Positions 1 through 5,207 of a DNA stretch of 5,585 nucleotides are shown here, piece after piece. Both the position numbers and the translations under genes were made by a program. The DNA is from DATFXM01 sp035315885. Lineage in GTDB: Bacteria > Acidobacteriota > Blastocatellia > UBA7656. Where the stretch lies: positions 1-5,585 of the forward strand of contig DATFXM010000082.1 of NCBI GenBank assembly GCA_035315885.1, read 5' to 3'. Numbering within the stretch: position 1 is the stretch's first letter; each line of letters begins with the position of its first letter. A model generated the notes under the pieces. That model did no database searches, was not told the origin of the DNA, and was given only the letters and a program-made list of their open reading frames with translations.

Positions 1-1
1 G

Positions 2-232
2 CAGCTCAAGCGGGAGTCGGGCAAGGGACTGTTCGTGGGAGGCGTGAAGCTGCCGCAGGCGTTGGCGGAGCTGGGATTGATCGATGAGTACGAGTTCGTC
101 GTGCATCCCAGGCTTGCGGGCCATGGGCCGACGTTGTTTGCGGGGCTATCGACGCATGTCGACTTGAAGCTCGTGAGCCGGCTGGAGTTCGGGTCGGGGG
201 CGGTGGCGATCCGGTATGAGCCGAGACGGTAG
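2..232 (+). CDS. RibD/dihydrofolate-reductase-family protein, C-terminal end (partial)
   Basis: The frame is already open at base 2 and ends at TAG (230-232), so only the last 76 residues are visible; the GTG at 35 is internal, not the start. The segment has the hallmark end of the RibD C-terminal / dihydrofolate-reductase-like fold: a GKGLFVGG glycine strand-turn (residues 7-14), then a helix LPQALAELGLIDEY, then a strand reading EFVVHPRLAGHGPTLFAGL. In this family the GG turn helps bind NADPH, and the DEY-hP-G-G-LF stretch is the most conserved C-terminal block. Family members reduce pterin or deaminated riboflavin precursors, but many small ones have no proven substrate, so no gene symbol is given. 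It is the cargo of the cassette that ends in the attC at 337-430. About 105 bases between stop and attC hold nothing recognisable. The family call is firm, the reaction unknown. Confidence 0.85.
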   Translation, partial: QLKRESGKGLFVGGVKLPQALAELGLIDEYEFVVHPRLAGHGPTLFAGLSTHVDLKLVSRLEFGSGAVAIRYEPRR

Positions 233-336
233 CCATCAGGACTGATGTCTACGCTCTCCCACGTCGGCTTTCCTTCCATAGCGCCGCCAGCGATCGCTTG
301 GCCGTGTTGCACTTAGGATGCGTATTCGCGCAAGCA

Positions 337-430
337 GGCTAACTTTGACATGCACCCGACGGCGGGCGGGGGCTTGGTGGCTGACTTCTTGGTTCGCTTT
401 GCCCGCCGCGGGTGATGTCGAGCGTTCGCC
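337..430 (+). other. attC recombination site (94 bases)
   Basis: The left outer box GGCTAAC (337-343) faces the right outer box GTTCGCC (424-430), which pairs with it except at one position. Inside, three left-arm blocks pair perfectly with the right arm: 347-351 GACAT with 415-419, 353-358 CACCCG with 409-414, and 360-367 CGGCGGGC with 401-408. That makes 19 base pairs, interrupted only by single unpaired bases G352 and A359, both on the left arm. TTT (344-346) opposite GAG (420-422) forms the unpaired central spacer. Paired outer boxes, central spacer and one-sided extrahelical bases are what IntI recognises in a folded attC. The 33-base apical loop is 368-400. Predicted strand exchange falls between G424 and T425, and the next start codon is at 452. 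Confidence 0.8.
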
Positions 431-451
431 TTATTCGCGATAGAGGACGGC

Positions 452-811
452 ATGGGGCACGCGACGAAACTCTACGAGTACCTGGATCAACTCGAAGCGG
501 CGTTGACGAATCGCCCCGCAGCTGCTGCTCGCGTCGCTGCTGCAGTATCGAATGATCTCCTACTCGTGATCCCCGAGCTGAATCCGTTTCTCGGACATGT
601 GCGCGTAGCCACACGTACTTCAAGCGGTCGACCGGCTGCCAACCCACAGAGTCGTTGGACAGGCGGTTGTCCGTCCCACAAACGAGCAATCCGCCTAATG
701 TACAACTGCCAAAAGAGGGATGATGACTGCAAGGCATTTGGTCACGCAACGGCTGGTGTTGTTGCCGCCGCAATGTGGCTAATACAGAGTGATCGAAGGT
801 CGCATCGCTGA
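452..811 (+). CDS. Hypothetical cassette protein, 119 residues, possibly frameshifted
   Basis: Not recognised. The ATG at 452 follows an AGAGGA ribosome-binding site (442-447) and lies 28 bases after the attC crossover point, the position expected for the first gene of a cassette. The first 50 residues look protein-like: an amphipathic helix LYEYLDQLEAAL, an alanine-rich helix, then a hydrophobic LLLVIPELNPFL. After about base 600 the reading in this frame becomes arginine- and serine-rich with poor codon pattern. Meanwhile frame 1 is open from 556 to a TGA at 721-723 and reads more naturally there (ending in a stretch such as NPPNVQLPKEG). A lost base near 595-605 would make a protein of roughly 90 residues. 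No transmembrane segment, signal peptide or catalytic motif is evident. It is followed closely by the TPR gene, whose ATG is at 830. Confidence 0.45.
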   Translation: MGHATKLYEYLDQLEAALTNRPAAAARVAAAVSNDLLLVIPELNPFLGHVRVATRTSSGRPAANPQSRWTGGCPSHKRAIRLMYNCQKRDDDCKAFGHATAGVVAAAMWLIQSDRRSHR

Positions 812-829
812 AACTTGACGAGCCCACGA

Positions 830-1735
830 ATGAACCGACCGAGATTCTGTTCCTTCATCGTCGCCGTGATCCTACGTGTGGGGCTGGCGATACAAGTGAC
901 AGGCTGCGCCACTGTGGGGCTGCCGAGTCCGACCATCGCCGATGTGAGAGATACGGTTTCCGTCGTGCTGCAGTTGACTTTGCTTCTTGCCGTCGTCGCC
1001 CTCGTCATAACAATCGTTCGCAGGTCGTTCCGGAAGCGTCATGGCACAGTGATTGTTCCGTTCGATGTCAACTCGCCGGATGGGAAATACAGCGGGAAAG
1101 CCATTGCCGATGCCATTGCTTCGGAACTCATGCGCATTCAGCGGATGCACAGTACCGAATTGTTCAAGGAATGGAAACTCGACAATCCGCAATTCGGAGA
1201 AAGGCGCAAGCTGGCTGGTGTGCTTCCGCGCCGTAGCAAGCCCGTGACCATGCCACCGCTCCAGTCGAAGGCGGACGCGGGTGCGCGGATTCCTGACGTC
1301 GCCGTCGAGCTGGCAGGGACGAAGTTCTCGCTCGCGAGCGTCATGCAGGGCATCCAGTACCTTTGGACCGGTCGCGACCCTGAGGTCGTCGTCACCGGAA
1401 GTCTACAAGTTTTCGGCAAGCATGTCAGGATCGTCGCACGCCTTGACCGAGCAGGCGCATCGCTTGAGGGTGAACCCGAGCGCAGCTCCTCGTGCATAAT
1501 CCGAGAAGCAGCCAGTAAGATCGAGACAGAGGATCAGATTCCAGATCTCCTGCGTGATCTTACCTTCCAACTCTGGATGGAACTGCTCGACCCCAAACTG
1601 CGCTTCACGAAGACGTGGCAGGGGCTCAAGCATTTCACCGACGCCCTGGCAGGCTACGAAGACTTTTCCGTCTCGGGGACCTCCGACGACCTCGACCGCG
1701 CGACCGACCGGGCCTTCGCTGCCGTCCGCGCCTAA
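830..1735 (+). CDS. N-terminal piece: membrane anchor plus TolB-like domain
   Basis: 301 residues from ATG 830, chosen over the TTG at 815 because it gives a conventional N-terminus (MNRPRF followed by a hydrophobic stretch); no strong ribosome-binding site is visible. Residues 8-25 are hydrophobic and end in VTGC (23-26), which fits a lipobox, so C26 could be lipidated. A second, stronger hydrophobic helix spans about 43-63 and is followed by RRSFRKR, a positive-inside signal placing the rest in the cytoplasm. The two readings of the N-terminus compete. Residues 72-104 (VIVPFDVNSPDGKYSG, then a helix AIADAIASELMRIQ) and 187-206 (VVVTGSLQVFGKHVRIVARL) resemble the TolB N-terminal-like domain that precedes TPRs in cyclase- and kinase-associated proteins. 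The end (262-301) is helical and leads into the TPRs across the stop. Likely role is scaffolding; no catalytic motif is seen. Confidence 0.65.
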   Translation: MNRPRFCSFIVAVILRVGLAIQVTGCATVGLPSPTIADVRDTVSVVLQLTLLLAVVALVITIVRRSFRKRHGTVIVPFDVNSPDGKYSGKAIADAIASELMRIQRMHSTELFKEWKLDNPQFGERRKLAGVLPRRSKPVTMPPLQSKADAGARIPDVAVELAGTKFSLASVMQGIQYLWTGRDPEVVVTGSLQVFGKHVRIVARLDRAGASLEGEPERSSSCIIREAASKIETEDQIPDLLRDLTFQLWMELLDPKLRFTKTWQGLKHFTDALAGYEDFSVSGTSDDLDRATDRAFAAVRA

Positions 1736-2122
1736 CCCAACACCACAGCGTTCTTCAACCTTCTCTTCCAGCTGGGTGGACACCACTCCGAGCTAGGGAA
1801 GTACGAGGAGGCCGCCCGACTGCTGGATCAGGCAGTTAAGTTGAGATCAGTGGGTGAAGCATCTTCGACCGACGACACGGTGGGCGCCGAACTCGCCCAA
1901 GCGTACAACGCGCTTGGCGTCTGCTACGCGTACCAGGGCGACTACCCGCATGCGGAGGTCTCCTTTCGTCGAGCGCTACGCCACAACGAGCGTATGATCG
2001 AGGCCTACACGAATCTGGCATTGATCTACAGATCCCAAGAGCCCGAGAGCGCCGACGAGCGCGAGACCGAACTGGAACTCCTTCTGGAAGCGGCCGGCAA
2101 TCGGGTGCGCTCAGCGCCTTGA
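1736..2122 (+). pseudogene. Middle TPR piece of the interrupted gene
   Basis: This stretch is open in the same frame as the piece before it and starts directly after the TAA at 1733-1735. It begins PNTTAFFNLLFQLGGHHSEL, a TPR helix pair that continues GKYEEAARLLDQAVKL. A second clear TPR follows: AYNALGVCYAYQGDYPHAEV leading into SFRRALRHNERMIEAYTNLA. There is no ATG near the beginning; the TTG at 1841 could start a 93-residue product but would cut off the first TPR, so independent translation is unlikely. The last residues, after LLLEAAGN, are probably out of frame. It ends at TGA 2120-2122, overlapping the TTG at 2119 used by the next piece. Best taken as the continuation of the upstream domain rather than a separate gene. 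Confidence 0.6.
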
Positions 2123-3159
2123 GCAAAGACGAGTTGGGGAAGTGGTACCTTCAGCTGGGCCTTATCGACAGGGGCGTCGAAGCACTTCACGCCAGCGACG
2201 ATGTGCTGGGCCGCCTGCAACTTGCACGTGCGCTGGCTGATAGCGGCAAGCCGCGGGAGGCGATCGATGAGTGCTGCACTCTTCTCAAGCGCACCGCCGA
2301 CTCCGAGGACGCGTCAATCTTGGCCCGAGTCCGCAACGAGCTTGGCATGCTCCTCAGTGATCAAGGATCGCTGCCGGAAGCGGTGTCGCAGTACTCCTTG
2401 GCAATCAAGCTCGATCCGGATTACGCAGATCCGCACAACAACTTGGGGGTCGTCCATCAGGGCCAGGAGAGGTTCCAGGACGCCCGAGACGAATTCAAGC
2501 GAGCTATCGCACTGGACCCGGAACTCACGGTTGCGCGATACAACCTCGCCGACTTGTATCGAGGCCTAGGCCTTGACGAACTTGCGGTCGCCCAGTTCCG
2601 ACGACTCCTGACCCTTGATCCCAGCAGATCAGACGCACACTACTGGCTAGGCATCATCTACGACAAGCACGACGAGACTGACCAGGCCTTGTCCCACATG
2701 GAACGGGCGGTCCAACTCGATCTAACAGGCTCTGCGAGACGTGACTATCTCGCCTACCTGTACGACAAAAAGGAGCGATTCGACGACGCGCTCACCCAGA
2801 TCAATCACGTGATCGCCGATGATCCTGCGAACCTGCGCGCCTGGGCCTTTCGTGCACATCTGTATCGCCGGCTCGGCCGTCTAGGTGACGCCGAAGTGCA
2901 AGTGAAGGCGGCACAAGCGCGTAAAGCCGAGCTGATGACGCAGCCGGACGGGAAGCCATTCGAAGACGACTATCAGGAAGCATGCTTCGAGGCGCTCTGT
3001 GGCAAACCGGACGCGGCACTGGAGAAGTTGGCCGCAGCGTTGGCCGCCGGCCTGCGGACCCCCGAATCTGTACGCGTCGATACCGACTTTGTTGCCCTTC
3101 GTGACGACCCGCGCTTCAAAGCGCTTGTCGAAAAACCCGGCATGACTAGGACGCGTTGA
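2119..3159 (+). CDS. Tetratricopeptide-repeat protein, C-terminal piece
   Basis: 346 residues if started at TTG 2119, which overlaps the previous stop (TTGA). No ribosome-binding site supports that start, and the frame is open further upstream with ALSA before it, so this is probably the 3' part of the longer gene. Six consecutive 34-residue TPR units are visible at about residues 68-101, 102-135, 136-169, 170-203, 204-238 and 239-271, with a weaker one at 33-66. They show the usual pattern of small residues at positions 8 and 20 and LDP at the end (KLDPDY, ALDPEL, TLDPSR). Residues 288-337 form the common TPR-protein ending, finishing VALRDDPRFKALV. TPR arrays bind peptides and build complexes; no enzyme motif is present, so the partner is unknown. 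The stop is TGA 3157-3159. Confidence 0.75.
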   Translation: MSKDELGKWYLQLGLIDRGVEALHASDDVLGRLQLARALADSGKPREAIDECCTLLKRTADSEDASILARVRNELGMLLSDQGSLPEAVSQYSLAIKLDPDYADPHNNLGVVHQGQERFQDARDEFKRAIALDPELTVARYNLADLYRGLGLDELAVAQFRRLLTLDPSRSDAHYWLGIIYDKHDETDQALSHMERAVQLDLTGSARRDYLAYLYDKKERFDDALTQINHVIADDPANLRAWAFRAHLYRRLGRLGDAEVQVKAAQARKAELMTQPDGKPFEDDYQEACFEALCGKPDAALEKLAAALAAGLRTPESVRVDTDFVALRDDPRFKALVEKPGMTRTR

Positions 3160-3272
3160 GTGCAAAGTGCTCAAGCTATGTGCCAGCTTGGTGAAGCCGA
3201 AATTGGGGGTGATGTAGGTCCAAGATGGTCAACCTCATTCAGGGGCACGCGACAGCTGCGTCTCGCAGTCTT

Positions 3273-3382
3273 GCCGAACAATGCGGCTGCAGGCGCCGGC
3301 GGGAGCTTGCTCCCTTGGTCGGTGGTACTTCGTTTGGGGCTCAGTCATGGTGCGCCGCCGCGCCTGACCCGCCGCGTTTGGC
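3273..3382 (+). other. attC recombination site (110 bases)
   Basis: The left box GCCGAAC (3273-3279) pairs over all seven positions, including one G-T wobble, with the right box GTTTGGC (3376-3382). GCGG (3283-3286) pairs with CCGC (3372-3375). After a short unpaired spacer, CAGGCGC (3290-3296) pairs with GCGCCTG (3360-3366). C3297 is left extrahelical, then GGCGG (3298-3302) pairs with CCGCC (3355-3359). The apical loop contains its own small hairpin, GAGC-TT-GCTC (3303-3312). The right box departs from the usual GTTRRRY by one base, so this is less certain than the sites at 337 and 5099. The next gene starts at 3399, 23 bases after the GTT, and this rules out the longer reading that would begin at 3225. 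Confidence 0.62.
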
Positions 3383-3398
3383 AGCAGAGCAGATCTCT

Positions 3399-3962
3399 AT
3401 GGCTCCGTTCATATGGACTAACGAACCGACCGGGTTGATTCAATCGTTCGAGACGCGACACAAGAACCCATTGGCCGGTGCCCTTTTCGCTTGGGCAGCA
3501 TGGGCGGTGGAAAGTCTCCACTACCTTGGCGACATCGACCGCGCCTACGATGCGTCTCACACGGTCATTGGTGCCCATCGCCCAGACGTCGTCGATGTCG
3601 CCCATGCGCGCTGGGCTACGAGCACATGTATCACCGCGCTAGACCTTTGTGCCGCAGGCCTCGGTCGTTCTTTCTGTGCACACGGGGAGCCTCGCGAGCT
3701 TGATCTAGCGTGCTTCGATTCGAGCCAGCCATCCAAGCGGAAAGTCGCTTGGCGAGCACTGCTTCCTCCGTTGGCGCTACAGTGGGTAGATGACGTATGT
3801 GCGGATGCCGAGTACAAGAAGATCAAGGGAGCACGTGATTGGTTGGTCCACTCGCGGCTTAAACGGCACTTCACCCTTTCCACTGCTGAAGGTCCCCAGC
3901 GTCTCAAACTCGAGTTAGAAACGACGCAGCTGGAGGTTCGACAGGTCGTTGAAGTCGCCTGA
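3399..3962 (+). CDS. Hypothetical helical protein with HEPN-like R-x4-H motif
   Basis: 187 residues from ATG 3399 (MAPFIWTNEP). This start is preferred to an upstream one at 3225 because the sequence between is occupied by an attC site and translates to low-complexity arginine- and alanine-rich residues. No clear ribosome-binding site is seen. The protein is predicted mostly helical from its sequence: residues 24-55 and 65-92 (ARWATSTCITALDLCAAGLG) are long amphipathic segments, and 117-147 another. Near the C-terminus, residues 138-157 contain KKIKGARDWLVHSRLKRH, in which R146-DWLV-H151 fits the R-x4-6-H signature of HEPN ribonucleases and related HEPN folds, preceded by a helix as expected. 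HEPN proteins serve in toxin-antitoxin, abortive-infection and CRISPR systems, but the motif is short and chance is possible. No partner nucleotidyltransferase or antitoxin is adjacent. It is the sole gene of its cassette. Confidence 0.72.
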   Translation: MAPFIWTNEPTGLIQSFETRHKNPLAGALFAWAAWAVESLHYLGDIDRAYDASHTVIGAHRPDVVDVAHARWATSTCITALDLCAAGLGRSFCAHGEPRELDLACFDSSQPSKRKVAWRALLPPLALQWVDDVCADAEYKKIKGARDWLVHSRLKRHFTLSTAEGPQRLKLELETTQLEVRQVVEVA

Positions 3963-4054
3963 GACGTGGCAACGCGACACGTCGCGGCATTCTTGGACCT
4001 GCTCCCTAGAGTTTAGAATGCCGCCTAACACACGAATCGAGAGCAACGTTAGCC
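3963..4054 (+). other. Tandem stem-loops ending in GTTAGCC; possible degenerate attC
   Basis: Directly after the stop codon come two abutting hairpins. GACGTG (3963-3968) pairs with CACGTC (3978-3983) around a 9-base loop. The 10-base arm GCGGCATTCT (3984-3993) pairs perfectly with 4015-4024 around 21 bases. Then CTAAC (4025-4029) can pair with GTTAG (4048-4052). The terminal GTTAGCC (4048-4054) is the exact complement of the GGCTAAC box at the other two sites, and ATG 4071 lies 23 bases after its G, the same distance as at 3376/3399. This supports a cassette boundary. However, no left box gives a regular attC: candidates are GGCAAC at 3968-3973, with lopsided spacers, or GCCTAAC at 4023-4029, which leaves only 32 bases. 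There is no T-run, so a terminator is not supported. Confidence 0.4.
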
Positions 4055-4070
4055 AGACTAGATCAGAATC

Positions 4071-4403
4071 ATGAGCAGCGGTGATGAATTAACGGACCTT
4101 GCTTGGCGCAAGTCAATCTCGGAGATTATCCCCAACCTGCTATTCTTCGGCTTCGGAGTGGTGATTCTCGTGTTTCTGGCCGCGTGGATTCGCTGGTTAG
4201 CCATAGTTGGATTCGCTGTTTACGGCGTCATTTTAGTAATCGATCTCATCCGCTTGACTGTGGTCCTCGGAACAGGGTTCCAGCTTCTGGTCTCCGGTAG
4301 GGCCGAACTCAAAGGCTGGGGCGCCACACTTGTGCAACTAGTCGAAACCACAATTTTCGCTATATACACTGGCGTACTGTACCGGGTCCTGTTCGCTCCA
4401 TGA
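4071..4403 (+). CDS. Small integral membrane protein, three transmembrane helices
   Basis: 110 residues from ATG 4071, 23 bases after the GTTAGCC cassette boundary; no strong ribosome-binding site. After an acidic N-terminus (MSSGDELTDLAW) there are hydrophobic segments at about residues 19-40 (PNLLFFGFGVVILVFLAAW), 42-66 and 86-108 (ending IFAIYTGVLYRVLF). A polar hairpin RAELKGWG (77-84) sits between the second and third. No catalytic residues, ligand motif or family was recognised. It is the first of three closely spaced genes: its stop TGA (4401-4403) is four bases from the next ATG. The arrangement suggests joint translation with the 51-residue protein and the exported protein, so a membrane partner for one of these is a reasonable but untested guess. 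Confidence 0.75.
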   Translation: MSSGDELTDLAWRKSISEIIPNLLFFGFGVVILVFLAAWIRWLAIVGFAVYGVILVIDLIRLTVVLGTGFQLLVSGRAELKGWGATLVQLVETTIFAIYTGVLYRVLFAP

Positions 4404-4407
4404 AAAG

Positions 4408-4563
4408 ATGTATCCAAGTTTCGGCGAGCCGGGGTTGCCTGTGGGCCTAGAGCGTTCGAAGGTAGTAGCTGACGAGCATGGCGAGCTGCTTCTCTGGTTC
4501 CTCCAGGATGCAATCACCGAGACTCGAAAAAGATTTCGGAAGTACCTCGCTGTCTCTGCATGA
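4408..4563 (+). CDS. Small 51-residue protein, middle gene of coupled trio
   Basis: ATG 4408 opens 51 codons ending at TGA 4561-4563. The start is only four bases after the previous stop, and the stop overlaps the next start as ATGA (4560-4563), the classic sign of translational coupling. This fills almost the whole gap between its neighbours. The protein reads MYPSFGEPGLPVGLERSK, then a helical second half containing ADEHGELLLWFLQDAITE and a basic end TRKRFRKYLAVSA. It has no signal peptide and no transmembrane segment. The LLLWFLQDA helix with the basic tail could be a membrane-surface or protein-binding helix. No family recognised. Evidence is position and open frame rather than homology; the ribosome-binding site is weak (GAAAAG). 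Confidence 0.6.
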   Translation: MYPSFGEPGLPVGLERSKVVADEHGELLLWFLQDAITETRKRFRKYLAVSA

Positions 4564-5027
4564 ACACGATTGTTACTTACTTCGCTGTAGTGTTGGTGAT
4601 CGGGCTTTCAAGCCTTCAAGGCCCAGTAGAGGCCCAAGAGACTATCATTAGCCAGAAAGACGCAGATTATGTCTTCAGCTTGACCCGGCCCGAGTGGGAA
4701 AAACAATCTAAGAAGTTTTTTGCTCCTGGCTGGACTGTAAGATCAGCTAAACATGAAACCGGGAGCCAGATTATGGGATTCGATCCATCAACTGGAATTG
4801 GACTTTCTATTCAACCTCTTTATCAGAATGATCGTAATCCGCCACATATGGTGATTGTCGGCAACTATTTTCCCATCGGTGTCTTGCCACCAATAACAGA
4901 CGAACTAAAAAAAGATATGGAAGTTGCGGCTCAGAAGGATCTCGGGCCGACGTATTCTGTACGGCTAATCTATACTAGAATGGAAAAAAACGAACTGATA
5001 GAGCTGCTCTTGACAAAGGAAAAATAA
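4560..5027 (+). CDS. Probable exported protein, 155 residues, unknown function
   Basis: ATG 4560 overlaps the stop of the 51-residue gene, so it is probably translated by coupling; no good ribosome-binding site lies near. Residues 1-19 form a hydrophobic core (VTYFAVVLVIGLSSL), and V23-E24-A25 before Q26 is a good type I signal-peptidase site, although the N-terminus lacks the usual lysine or arginine. The mature part, about 130 residues, is mixed alpha/beta in appearance, contains no cysteine, and includes WEKQSKKFFAPGWTVRSAKH, a strand-rich middle (GIGLSIQPLY, HMVIVGNYFPIG) and a charged helix ITDELKKDMEVAAQKDL. No known domain was recognised. Its base composition is clearly lower in GC (about 44% by hand count) than the other genes, suggesting a different origin. 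The stop is TAA 5025-5027; an attC follows 71 bases later. Confidence 0.78.
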   Translation: MNTIVTYFAVVLVIGLSSLQGPVEAQETIISQKDADYVFSLTRPEWEKQSKKFFAPGWTVRSAKHETGSQIMGFDPSTGIGLSIQPLYQNDRNPPHMVIVGNYFPIGVLPPITDELKKDMEVAAQKDLGPTYSVRLIYTRMEKNELIELLLTKEK

Positions 5028-5098
5028 ACGGCAACTTCCGTCTCGATTTCTACGAACGCTGGGAAACTTGGGCTTTTGTTTTGCATTATCGTATTCGT

Positions 5099-5157
5099 GG
5101 CTAACTTGTCGCTTCAGACCGACGCGGAATACGCGCGGCTGAGCTCCGCCGTTGGGC
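5099..5157 (+). other. attC recombination site (59 bases)
   Basis: This is a compact, classical attC. The left box GGCTAAC (5099-5105) faces GTTGGGC (5151-5157), a perfect GTTRRRY. The inner arm pairs as TCAG (5114-5117) with CTGA (5139-5142), A5118 extrahelical, CCG (5119-5121) with CGG (5136-5138), A5122 extrahelical, and CGCG (5123-5126) with CGCG (5132-5135), closing on the five-base loop GAATA. Order and spacing line up closely, from memory, with the attC sites of resistance cassettes such as aadA: TAAC, then TTCA-rCCGAC, then GCGCGGCT, then CGTT. Crossover is predicted between G5151 and T5152. The stretch 5028-5098 between the preceding stop and this site holds no recognisable signal. 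Confidence 0.85.
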
Positions 5158-5207
5158 ATCGGGCTGTAAGTGCAGGGAATGGGGTTTGGCTGGACTGGAA
5201 TAGGTGA

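Larger units (their letters stand above)
830..3159 (+). pseudogene. Interrupted gene: membrane-anchored TolB-like/TPR protein (composite)
   Basis: Read through its breaks, this is one gene of about 776 codons: N-terminal hydrophobic segments, a TolB-like domain, and at least eight TPR units to the end. Two lesions break it. The first is TAA at 1733-1735, with coding continuing in the same frame straight after it; one base change from GAA or CAA would create it. The second lies near 2098-2119, where coding passes from frame 2 to frame 1. Restoring one G in the GGG at 2103-2105 would join the helix ending LLLEAAGN to ALSALSKDELGKWYLQLG. Inferred: recent inactivation of a single gene, or sequencing errors. 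The alternative, three separate genes with the last started at TTG 2119 through a TTGA stop-start overlap, cannot be excluded. The pieces are described separately. Confidence 0.7.

Noticed and set aside
290..299. AGCGATCGCT, containing the cyanobacterial HIP1 octamer GCGATCGC
   Set aside because: Only a single copy was noticed; cyanobacterial genomes show many. It is expected by chance in GC-rich DNA.
650..678. GTTGGAC box with a GGACA/TGTCC hairpin, considered as a buried attC
   Set aside because: The nearest left box (GCCAAC, 639-644) leaves too little room and no paired inner arms.
339..827. Long minus-strand ORF of 162 residues
   Set aside because: It spans the attC stem, overlaps the better-supported + strand gene, and its translation is rich in R, S and P with no domain; it mirrors GC-rich coding on the other strand.
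3225..3398. Upstream extension of the 187-residue protein to a start at 3225
   Set aside because: This stretch contains the attC at 3273-3382 and translates to arginine- and alanine-rich sequence unlike the rest of the protein.
3963..3983. Hairpin after the stop codon as an intrinsic terminator
   Set aside because: The 6-bp stem is not followed by a T-run; it is better read as part of the structured cassette boundary.
5028..5207. Open frame between the exported-protein stop and TGA 5205-5207, with a GTG at 5097
   Set aside because: It runs straight through the attC; stop-free reading through such sites is common, and no ribosome-binding site supports a start.
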